A stretch of 9,502 bases of DNA from Anaerolineales bacterium (GTDB taxonomy: Bacteria; Chloroflexota; Anaerolineae; Anaerolineales; Villigracilaceae). The stretch lies in the NCBI GenBank assembly GCA_020847355.1, contig JADLCG010000108.1, forward strand, positions 1-9,502. Reading direction: 5' to 3'. This document shows positions 1-6,339 of the stretch, piece by piece. The translations under genes and the position numbers were made by a program. The notes below the pieces were generated by a model. That model made no database searches, had not been told where the DNA came from, and was given only the letters and a program-made list of their open reading frames with translations. Position 1 is the first letter of the stretch, and each line of letters starts with the position of its first letter.

Positions 1-413
1 CCGATGATGCGCCAGCCTTCCAACCTCAGCCCTTTGACCAATTTCACCGCGTCTTTATGATACGACCAAGTTACAAAGTCCTCCGCGCCGAGCGCTGTTT
101 TTTGAACCGCTTCCTGCTCCGGCGTGGGCGTGATTCCGCAGAGATAGGCATGGCTAAACCCGAACCCGTCTGCCGAGCGTAGAATCGAGCCGACATTCCA
201 AGCCGAGCGGACGTTATCCGCCAGAACGACAAGGTGATCTTTTTGCGCCGAACGTTTCTTTTCGGCGCTCTCTTCGCCGATTTTTTTTGTCAACGCGAGT
301 TCCGTTTCGCCTAAGCAGTGTGGGCAACGAATGCCAAAGCTGTGACCCTGCGCAATGGGGTAACGCAAGCCGCAGTTGGCGCAGATGCGGATTTCAAAAG
401 TCAAATTAGCCAT
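1..413 (-). CDS. SpoU/TrmH-family RNA 2'-O-methyltransferase with N-terminal zinc ribbon (partial, 3' end outside window)
   Basis: Reading the minus strand from ATG at 413 gives 137 open codons that run off the left edge. Residues 8-36 form a zinc-ribbon-like module with two CxxC pairs (C11/C14 and C30/C33). A short charged linker (about 41-58, rich in Lys and Glu) follows. From residue 61 the SPOUT methyltransferase fold begins with LVVLADNVRSAWNVGSILRS, the family's motif 1; its Arg69 corresponds to the conserved catalytic arginine of TrmH-type enzymes. TALGAE at 106-111 is also typical of this group. The knotted SAM-binding C-terminus is beyond the window. Family members methylate the 2'-OH of a ribose in tRNA or rRNA using S-adenosylmethionine; the substrate cannot be named here. 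The ATG was chosen because the ribbon starts just after it and a TATAAT box lies 7 bases upstream. The gene is divergent from the acyltransferase. Family assignment is firm; the ribbon's function (RNA or zinc binding) is inferred. Confidence 0.88.
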   Translation of the reverse strand, partial: MANLTFEIRICANCGLRYPIAQGHSFGIRCPHCLGETELALTKKIGEESAEKKRSAQKDHLVVLADNVRSAWNVGSILRSADGFGFSHAYLCGITPTPEQEAVQKTALGAEDFVTWSYHKDAVKLVKGLRLEGWRII

Positions 414-420
414 GCCGCAG

Positions 421-426
421 ATTATA
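421..426 (-). promoter_or_regulatory. -10 box TATAAT of the RNA methyltransferase gene, apparently leaderless
   Basis: On the minus strand a perfect TATAAT is followed by 7 bases (CTGCGGC) and then the ATG at 413. A transcript would therefore start at or next to the start codon. No Shine-Dalgarno sequence is present. A TTGAAA on the same strand (452 down to 447) resembles a -35 box, but its 20-base spacing is too long for a standard sigma-70 promoter. Prediction from motif and spacing only. Confidence 0.5.
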
Positions 427-453
427 CCCATGATGCGGGCGTTCCTTTTCAAG

Positions 454-459
454 TAAAAT
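454..459 (+). promoter_or_regulatory. Possible -10 box (TAAAAT) for the acyltransferase gene
   Basis: TAAAAT matches five of six bases of the -10 consensus and lies 24 bases before the ATG at 484, which would give a leader of about 18 bases containing the ribosome binding site. No convincing -35 is seen 16-18 bases upstream. An alternative weaker box is TATACA at 468-473, but it would leave no room for the ribosome binding site. Confidence 0.3.
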
Positions 460-474
460 AGGGCGCTTATACAT

Positions 475-480
475 AAGGAA
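475..480 (+). promoter_or_regulatory. Ribosome binding site AAGGAA of the acyltransferase gene
   Basis: AAGGAA ends 3 bases before the ATG at 484, so the spacing is short but usable. It fixes this ATG as the start. It also contrasts with the methyltransferase, helicase and hydrolase starts, which have no such site. Confidence 0.55.
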
Positions 481-483
481 ATA

Positions 484-1956
484 ATGAAACGCTACGATCA
501 ACTTACCTTTACCCGTTTTTGGGCGCTTTTGTTGGTGCTTTTCTATCACGGCGCAGGCGGAATTTATTTAACCTATATCAATAAATTTCCGCTTTCGCCA
601 ATCTTGCATTCCGCGCCGACGGCGGTGAGTTATTTATATGCGCTCTCTGGTTTTGTGATGGCGCTGGTTTATTACCGCCCCGGGCAAACTTTTGAACTCG
701 TCAAATATTGGACGGCGCGCGTGGTGCGTATCTATCCGTTGTATATTATTTCCTTCGCGCTGGTTTGTTATTACTACCTTGAAGCCTTGGCGCGGATTAA
801 GCCGCAGAAAATTTTAGTCAATATTTTTGTGCTTCAAGCTTGGTCTCCGCGTTACGCGCAATCTTTCAATTACGCTTCGTGGTCTATGACGGTTGAATTT
901 TTCTTTTACGCCGTTTTTCCGTTTTTTGTCTGGTGGGCGTATCGTCAGTCGGTGCGGCGCACGCTTTGGACTGCGCTGATTTTTTGGGTTGTCACGCAAA
1001 CCGTCAATTTCGTTTTATGGATTGGGTACTTTCCGGCGCAAGAACTGACTTTGGTTTACAACCCAATTTTCCATTTGAGCACTTTCATCCTCGGCGTGGC
1101 GGGCGGCGTTTGGTTCGTGCAGGATGGTAAAAATCAAATCATTAATCCCAAAATAAATTTGGCGATTTTATTCGGCAGTCTTGCGCTGGTTGCCGCTTAT
1201 ACAATTTTGAGCGACGTGTATCCGCAATTGCCGCACAACTTACAGCCGATGTCCGGCTTGTTGACTCCATTCTTCGTCGTCTTTATTTCTGCCCTCGCGT
1301 TGGATCAAACTCGGCTGTCAAAGATTTTGAGTCACCGCTGGCTGGTGGCGCTGGGCGAAACCGCCTTTGCGTTATATATTTTGCATGTGCCGGTCATTTG
1401 GCTGTATGAAAGATTTTTGGAAAACTCAGGCGTTGCCGATCCGGTTTATATCAAGAACGTGACCTACCTGCCTTTGATGATAGGTGTTGGTCTCATCGCT
1501 AACTATTATATTGATCCGCCGCTTAGGAATTGGATGAAGAACTTGCTGGCGAAGATCAGCCTGCCGCTCCTGCTTCTGGACCTGGGCATTGCCGCCGCTT
1601 CGATTTTCATTTCCTTCAACTTACGCTTTGACGGGCGGGAATACTTGGCTTACCGTCCAATGGGCATTTTGATTTTTTGGTCCGGATTCTTTTTGCGCCC
1701 GATTCTTTCTTACTGCTTCAAAACTTTAAGCCCTGCGAGTCTCTACTTGCCGCTCGCTCAACTTGCCGGAAGGCTGGCGCTTTCAGTTGCTTGCGGCGGC
1801 GCTTTGGTTGCCGGCATCGTTTATGTTGGTTATCGTCTGGCTTGGTTCATCAACTTTCCGCGCAGTGTTTTCGTGGTTGATTTTCTGACGATCTTTCTAT
1901 TATCCTTTTTGGCGCGCTACATCTTCCGCGCATTGAAAATTTATCAGCCTAGCTAG
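484..1956 (+). CDS. Acyltransferase-3 family membrane protein fused to a CapD/FlaA1-like four-helix membrane module
   Basis: This is a 490-residue polytopic membrane protein. Residues 5-350 show the acyltransferase-3 (OafA/NodX-type) pattern: R11 and H22 in TRFWALLLVLFYHG, SGF at 55-57, RIYPLY at 82-87, WSMTVEFFFY at 133-142, GETAFALYILH at 291-301, and IDPPLR at 343-348 closing the domain. Such enzymes move acyl groups, often acetyl, onto surface sugars or lipids at the cytoplasmic membrane. Family members commonly end near this point. Here about 135 more residues follow (nt 1546-1953). They form four predicted helices (about 359-378, 391-410, 430-450, 459-481) with LDLG at 365-368, LRFDG at 380-384 and PRSVFVVD at 459-466, then R478. 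This pattern resembles the N-terminal membrane part of CapD/FlaA1/WbpM polysaccharide enzymes, but the catalytic sugar-nucleotide domain is absent. The start is set by ATG 484 with AAGGAA upstream. The substrate is unknown. Acyltransferase call firm; tail homology by motif recognition only. Confidence 0.9.
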   Translation: MKRYDQLTFTRFWALLLVLFYHGAGGIYLTYINKFPLSPILHSAPTAVSYLYALSGFVMALVYYRPGQTFELVKYWTARVVRIYPLYIISFALVCYYYLEALARIKPQKILVNIFVLQAWSPRYAQSFNYASWSMTVEFFFYAVFPFFVWWAYRQSVRRTLWTALIFWVVTQTVNFVLWIGYFPAQELTLVYNPIFHLSTFILGVAGGVWFVQDGKNQIINPKINLAILFGSLALVAAYTILSDVYPQLPHNLQPMSGLLTPFFVVFISALALDQTRLSKILSHRWLVALGETAFALYILHVPVIWLYERFLENSGVADPVYIKNVTYLPLMIGVGLIANYYIDPPLRNWMKNLLAKISLPLLLLDLGIAAASIFISFNLRFDGREYLAYRPMGILIFWSGFFLRPILSYCFKTLSPASLYLPLAQLAGRLALSVACGGALVAGIVYVGYRLAWFINFPRSVFVVDFLTIFLLSFLARYIFRALKIYQPS

Positions 1957-1980
1957 ATTTTATTTGCGCCATGCCCTTTG

Positions 1981-1989
1981 TGGTATGCT
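1981..1989 (+). promoter_or_regulatory. Possible extended -10 (TGGTATGCT) ahead of the ABC exporter genes
   Basis: The 51-bp gap between the acyltransferase stop (1956) and ATG 2008 contains TG-G-TATGCT. This fits the extended -10 form (TGn plus a four-of-six hexamer), and transcription would begin about 10-12 bases before the ATG. No -35 and no Shine-Dalgarno sequence are visible. The alternative is simple read-through from the acyltransferase gene. Confidence 0.25.
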
Positions 1990-2007
1990 TGGCGTTACTT
2001 CCAAATT

Positions 2008-3831
2008 ATGAAAAATTTAATCCGTATTTCGGCTTTCCTCAAACCTTATAGTGGGCAGGTGGCTTTGACCTTGCTTACGCTTTTGGCGTTGACTGGTTTA
2101 AACCTTTGGGTGCCGCGCATCATTCAGGCTGTGGTGGATGATGGCTTGATGGCGAAAGATACGCCTTACCTCGTTCGCGCGGCGTTGATTCTTTTGGGCG
2201 TAGGCTTGCTCTCCGCCGCGCTGGGCGTTTGGAATCGCTATATCGCCGAATGGGTGGCGGCGCGTGTGGGCTACGATTTACGCAACCGCATGTACGATCA
2301 CATTCAATATTTGCCGTTTGCTTATCACGATCACGCGCAATCTGGGCAATTGATTTCGCGCTGTATCGAAGACGTGCGCGCCATTGAGAAATTTGCCGGT
2401 TCTTCAGTTGCGGAACTTGTCCGCTTTGTATTTCTGAGCTTGGGCATTTTAGCGATGATGCTTTCGGTCAATCTGAAATTGGCGCTGATCGGGCTTTTGC
2501 CGATGATTCCGCTGATCTTGATGACCGCTAACTTTGGCACAAAGATCGGCAAATTGTTTTTCGACGTGGATCAAGCTGTGGGCGAAGTCTCTAACCGTTT
2601 GCAGGAGAATGTGACCGGCGTGCAGGTGGTGCGCGCTTTTGCGCGCGAAGATTACGAGATCGAACGCTTTGAGACGGCAAATAAAGACGTTTTCGTCAAA
2701 TGGGTTTATGTAATTGACGAGTGGGCGAAAATTATGCCTACTTCCAACTGGTTCACAACGCTGGGGACGATCTTGATTTTATTTTTCGGCGGTCAAATGG
2801 TAATTGACGGCGTTTTGACGATTGGCACAGTCGTCGCTTTCAACGCTTATATTTTGATGATGGCAGAACCGGCGCAGGCGCTGACGGGCTTGGTGAATGA
2901 CGGCGGGGAGGCGGCGGCGGGCGCTCAACGGGTGTTTGAAATCCTCGATACCGAACCGGCTATTCGGTCCGGAGCGGGGGCGGCGGCTTTAGCCGCGTTG
3001 AGCGGCGAAGTGGAATTCAAAAATATTTCGCTGAAATATCAAAATGAGCGAGTCGCGTCTTTGACGCAAATCAATCTGAAAGTGAAGCCTAATCAAATCG
3101 TAGCGCTGATCGGCTCCACCGGCTCTGGGAAAACCTCTTTGGTGAATTTGATTCCGCGTTTTTATGATGTGACCGACGGCGCGCTGTTGGTGGATGGAAA
3201 AGACGTGCGCGAGTTGGAGTTGACTTCGCTCCGTAAGCAGATCGGCATCGTTTTGCAAACTTCGCTTTTATTTTCCGACACGATTAAGGCAAATATCGCT
3301 TATGGCAAACCGGAAGCGACCGACGCCGAGATTTTTGCGGCGGCGCGCGCGGCGCAGGCGCATGAATTTATTATGGGTTTTACGCATGGCTATGAAACGG
3401 TTGTCGGCGAACGCGGCGTAACGCTTTCCGGCGGACAGCGCCAGCGCGTGGCGATTGCCCGGGCGTTGTTGATGAATCCGCGCATTTTGATTTTGGACGA
3501 TTCGCTTTCGAGCGTGGATACGCAAACTGAGAAATTGATCCAAGCCGCGTTGGAGACTTTGATGGAAGGGCGCACAACCTTTATCATCGCGCATCGCTTG
3601 AGCACGGTGCGCCGCGCGGATTTGATTCTAGTGATGGACAAAGGTCAAATCGTCGAGCAAGGCAAGCATGAAGATTTGTTGGCGCGGAAAGGCTTATATA
3701 AAGAAATTCACGATCTGCAGTTGACGCAAAATGAGACTTTCGCGGATGAGGCGCAAAACTATGAAAAAATTCCGCTTGAAAAGCAAGCGCACGAGAATAC
3801 GATCATGCACAGAAAATCCAATTCGAGTTGA
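2008..3831 (+). CDS. ABC exporter half-transporter (permease-ATPase), subunit A, with degenerate Walker B
   Basis: From ATG 2008 the protein has 607 residues, the normal length for a type IV ABC half-exporter: a six-helix membrane domain (about 10-310) followed by a nucleotide-binding domain (about 335-575). Visible motifs are the A-loop Tyr in SLKYQ, Walker A GSTGSGKT (369-376), Q-loop Q417, signature LSGGQ (473-477), Walker B ILILD (D497), D-loop SSVD (501-504) and the switch His529. The residue after the Walker B Asp is Asp498, not the catalytic Glu, so this subunit's own ATP site should hydrolyse poorly. That is the pattern of one half of heterodimeric exporters such as TM287/288. A TTG at 1978 is in frame, but ATG 2008 gives the usual short N-terminus. 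The next gene starts in the stop codon and supplies the likely partner. The last 40 residues are a polar tail. Transported substrate unknown; drugs, lipids or peptides are possible. Confidence 0.93.
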   Translation: MKNLIRISAFLKPYSGQVALTLLTLLALTGLNLWVPRIIQAVVDDGLMAKDTPYLVRAALILLGVGLLSAALGVWNRYIAEWVAARVGYDLRNRMYDHIQYLPFAYHDHAQSGQLISRCIEDVRAIEKFAGSSVAELVRFVFLSLGILAMMLSVNLKLALIGLLPMIPLILMTANFGTKIGKLFFDVDQAVGEVSNRLQENVTGVQVVRAFAREDYEIERFETANKDVFVKWVYVIDEWAKIMPTSNWFTTLGTILILFFGGQMVIDGVLTIGTVVAFNAYILMMAEPAQALTGLVNDGGEAAAGAQRVFEILDTEPAIRSGAGAAALAALSGEVEFKNISLKYQNERVASLTQINLKVKPNQIVALIGSTGSGKTSLVNLIPRFYDVTDGALLVDGKDVRELELTSLRKQIGIVLQTSLLFSDTIKANIAYGKPEATDAEIFAAARAAQAHEFIMGFTHGYETVVGERGVTLSGGQRQRVAIARALLMNPRILILDDSLSSVDTQTEKLIQAALETLMEGRTTFIIAHRLSTVRRADLILVMDKGQIVEQGKHEDLLARKGLYKEIHDLQLTQNETFADEAQNYEKIPLEKQAHENTIMHRKSNSS

Positions 3832-5630
3832 TGATGGCGACGAAGATCATTCCTCCCGCTTTTATTACAAAAGCCGAAGAAGTTTACGATAAAGGCTACG
3901 ACCCTAAAGTGGCGCGCGGACTTTTGCGCTTCCTTAAGCCGTATTACGGCATGACGTTCGGCGCTTTGATCTTGATGATCATCGTCACCGCCGCCGCAGT
4001 TTCGGGTCCTTATTTTGTCAAGCTGGCGATTGATAACGGCATTACCGCTAAAAATCCAGTCGCTTTACGCAATATTATTTTGATCTATTTAGCGGTTTCT
4101 ATCGTTCAATTAGGCTTCAATTACTGGCGCGTGCGGATCATGTCCCGCGTGGGACAGCATGTTCTCTATGATGTGCGTACCGCCATGTTCGCGCACTTAC
4201 AAGAGCTTTCGCTGAGTTTTTATAATCGTTATAGCGTAGGGCGCGTGATCACGCGCGTACTCAACGACGTAGGCACTTTGCGCGAGTTTATCACCTGGGC
4301 AGTCTTGGCGATTGTGCGTAATTTGCTGGGGATTATCGGCGTGGCGCTCGCGATGCTGGCGTTAGATTTCAAATTATCGCTATTGACTTTTGCAGTCCTC
4401 CCAATCATGGTTTGGGCGACGCTTGCCTTTCGGAAAACTGCGCGTAAAAATTATCGTAAAGTCCGCGCCGCAATTTCGTGGGCAAACTCCGTCCTTGCGG
4501 AGAATGTCAACGGCGTGCGCGTGGTGCAAGCCTTTTCGCGGCAAAGTCATAATTACGAACATTTTAGCGGCTACATCAATCGCTACTTCTTTGAAACCAG
4601 ATTAGACGCGGCTTGGGTTGCTTCTTTATTCACGCCCGTTGTGGATGTGCTTGGCGCGCTAGCGACGGCTTTGGTCGTTTACATTGGCGGCACAGCCGTG
4701 CTCGGCGAATCAATTTCCGCTGGCGTGCTGATCGCTTTCATTCTATACATTGACCGCTTCTTTGAGCCGATCCGCGATTTGAGCCGCCGTTTTGATACGC
4801 TTCAATCTACTATGGCGGGCGGAGAACGCATTCTCGAATTGCTGGATACGCCAATCGAAGTTCGGGATGCGGAAAATGCTATTGAAATGCAACCCATTCT
4901 CGGCGCGGTGAGTTTCGATAATGTCTCATTTCATTATTCAGACGACCCGACTTTAATCCTCGATCAAATTAATTTGGAAGCCAAACCCGGCGATGTGATC
5001 GCGTTGGTGGGCGAGACTGGCGCCGGCAAAACGACCATCGTCAAACTGCTCACGCGCTTCCATGACCCAACTGTAGGTTGCGTGCGCGTGGATGGCGTAG
5101 ACCTGCGCACGGTGACTCAGCGCTCTTTGCGCCGGCAAATGGGCATGGTGCTTCAAGATTCGTTTTTATTCAACGGAAGCGTTAGAGATAATATTTTGTT
5201 TGGCAAATTGAACGCCACAGACGAGGAAGTGATTGCGGCGGCGCAAGCCGTAGGCGCGCATGAATTTATTAGCAATTTGAAAAACGGCTATGCTACTTCG
5301 GTGGAAGAAGGCGGCGTGACCTTGAGCGTGGGGCAACGCCAACTGATTTCTTTCGCGCGCGCCTTGCTGGCAAACCCGCGCATTTTGATCTTGGATGAAG
5401 CGACTTCTTCAGTGGATACGCAAACTGAGCATATCATTCAAGCGGCGCTGACCAAGCTGTTAGAGGGTCGCACTTCGTTTGTCATTGCCCACCGCCTTTC
5501 CACGATCACCACTGCGGATAAAATTGTCGTGATTGACGACGGAAAGATCATCGAGCAAGGGAAACATGCTGAACTGCTTGAACTCAAAGGCAGATATTAC
5601 GAACTCTATAAAACCGGCTTTCAGGAGTGA
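3831..5630 (+). CDS. ABC exporter half-transporter (permease-ATPase), subunit B, with LSVGQ signature
   Basis: From ATG 3831 this is a 599-residue half-exporter with a membrane domain (about 35-325) and an ATPase domain (about 355-595). Motifs are A-loop Tyr in FHY, Walker A GETGAGKT (394-401), Q442, signature LSVGQ (498-502, Val in place of the first Gly), Walker B ILILDE with catalytic Glu523, D-loop SSVD and switch His554. In a heterodimer this protein's complete Walker A/B pairs with subunit A's intact LSGGQ to form the working ATP site, while its altered LSVGQ faces subunit A's Asp498 site. The start overlaps the upstream stop by one base (TGATG), indicating translational coupling. A second ATG at 3834 is equally possible. 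The Walker B/D-loop region shares an identical 18-bp stretch with subunit A (5412-5429 and 3514-3531), as expected for paralogues under strong constraint. Substrate not predictable. Confidence 0.93.
   Translation: MMATKIIPPAFITKAEEVYDKGYDPKVARGLLRFLKPYYGMTFGALILMIIVTAAAVSGPYFVKLAIDNGITAKNPVALRNIILIYLAVSIVQLGFNYWRVRIMSRVGQHVLYDVRTAMFAHLQELSLSFYNRYSVGRVITRVLNDVGTLREFITWAVLAIVRNLLGIIGVALAMLALDFKLSLLTFAVLPIMVWATLAFRKTARKNYRKVRAAISWANSVLAENVNGVRVVQAFSRQSHNYEHFSGYINRYFFETRLDAAWVASLFTPVVDVLGALATALVVYIGGTAVLGESISAGVLIAFILYIDRFFEPIRDLSRRFDTLQSTMAGGERILELLDTPIEVRDAENAIEMQPILGAVSFDNVSFHYSDDPTLILDQINLEAKPGDVIALVGETGAGKTTIVKLLTRFHDPTVGCVRVDGVDLRTVTQRSLRRQMGMVLQDSFLFNGSVRDNILFGKLNATDEEVIAAAQAVGAHEFISNLKNGYATSVEEGGVTLSVGQRQLISFARALLANPRILILDEATSSVDTQTEHIIQAALTKLLEGRTSFVIAHRLSTITTADKIVVIDDGKIIEQGKHAELLELKGRYYELYKTGFQE
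5623..5627 (+). promoter_or_regulatory. Ribosome binding site AGGAG deciding the kinase-like gene's start
   Basis: AGGAG lies in the last codons of the upstream ABC gene, 8 bases before ATG 5636. This is the best Shine-Dalgarno match in the window. An in-frame GTG at 5627 would start within the site itself and is therefore rejected as the start codon. Confidence 0.7.
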
Positions 5631-5635
5631 ACGAG

Positions 5636-6331
5636 ATGGAAAATGAAAATCAGGTAAATCGCTATTTGTATAAATCCGCGTTGTTTTTGCGCGCCGGGCT
5701 TGCCGATGTGCAGAAAAAAGCGAGCGAGTTGTACCGCCTCGAAGAACTGGAAGATTATGCCAACATGACCGATTCGCCGCTTGACCATCTCAACGCCGCG
5801 ATCAGCCCGTTGGTTGAGCAAGTCAACGATTTTTTGGATTACGCGCATACAGTTACCAATACAATGGAATTGAATCTTGAGGAAGTGGACGTTTACGCGC
5901 TGTTGGATAGCGTGATGAACATTGCGGATATTTTGGCGGAACGCAAGGGCGGCATTGAACTTGAAGAAGAACTTCCAGAAAATTTACCGAGCATTGAAGC
6001 CGACCCCATGCGGCTCTCGCAAGCATTGCTCAATTATTTGCATAACGCAATTAAGTTTACGGATAAAGGCGCGATCACTCTGCGCGTGATCCGGGAAGCG
6101 GATAAACTTGTCTTTGAAGTGGCGGATAGCGGCATTGGCATCGCTGAAGAGAATCAGGAAAAGGTCTTTGAGCCATTTGAGACAATTTTGGAAGATAAAA
6201 CTGACCCGCGTTTAGGCTTTGGGCTAGGCTTGAAAATTGCCGAACATATTATAGATTTGCACGATGGCGAGACGTGGTTTGAGAGTCAATTTGGCAAGGG
6301 GAGTTCGTTCTTTTTCGCCGTGCCGTTGTAG
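5636..6331 (+). CDS. Small soluble histidine-kinase-like ATPase lacking the phospho-acceptor histidine
   Basis: The 231-residue protein has no membrane segment and no recognisable sensor domain. Residues 10-75 look like the two-helix dimerisation domain of histidine kinases, and 80-231 are a GHKL ATPase domain. The latter has an N-box (NYLHNAIKFT, key N137), G1 box DSGIG (164-168), F-box EPF (178-180 region), G2 box GFGLGLK (194-200) and the closing GKGSSF (220-225), so ATP binding should be intact. In the first helix, FLRAGLADV aligns with the usual FLANMSHEL block, placing Ala23 where the phosphorylated His should be; the other His residues (51, 71, 136) are elsewhere. The protein may therefore be a pseudokinase, an ATP-dependent regulator, or a subunit acting on a partner. 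It starts 5 bases after the ABC exporter stop, so it is probably co-transcribed with it, and no response regulator is nearby. ATPase family is firm; loss of kinase activity is inferred from alignment by eye. Confidence 0.82.
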   Translation: MENENQVNRYLYKSALFLRAGLADVQKKASELYRLEELEDYANMTDSPLDHLNAAISPLVEQVNDFLDYAHTVTNTMELNLEEVDVYALLDSVMNIADILAERKGGIELEEELPENLPSIEADPMRLSQALLNYLHNAIKFTDKGAITLRVIREADKLVFEVADSGIGIAEENQEKVFEPFETILEDKTDPRLGFGLGLKIAEHIIDLHDGETWFESQFGKGSSFFFAVPL

Positions 6332-6339
6332 ATGGGGTT

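Noticed and set aside
1949..1956. CTAGCTAG palindrome at the acyltransferase stop as a terminator
   Set aside because: The stem would be at most 4 bp and no T-run follows directly, so it cannot act as an intrinsic terminator.
1978..2007. TTG at 1978 as start of the first ABC exporter
   Set aside because: It has no ribosome binding site and would add ten residues absent from typical half-exporters. ATG 2008 begins the usual short helix before the first membrane segment.
3268..3641. Nested minus-strand open frames opposite the first ABC ATPase domain
   Set aside because: They are shadows of a strongly conserved coding region with no signals of their own.
3514..5429. Identical 18-bp stretch in both ABC genes as a sign of recent duplication or recombination
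   Set aside because: It encodes the D-loop region, the most constrained part of the ATPase. The rest of the two genes differs strongly, so chance plus constraint explains it.
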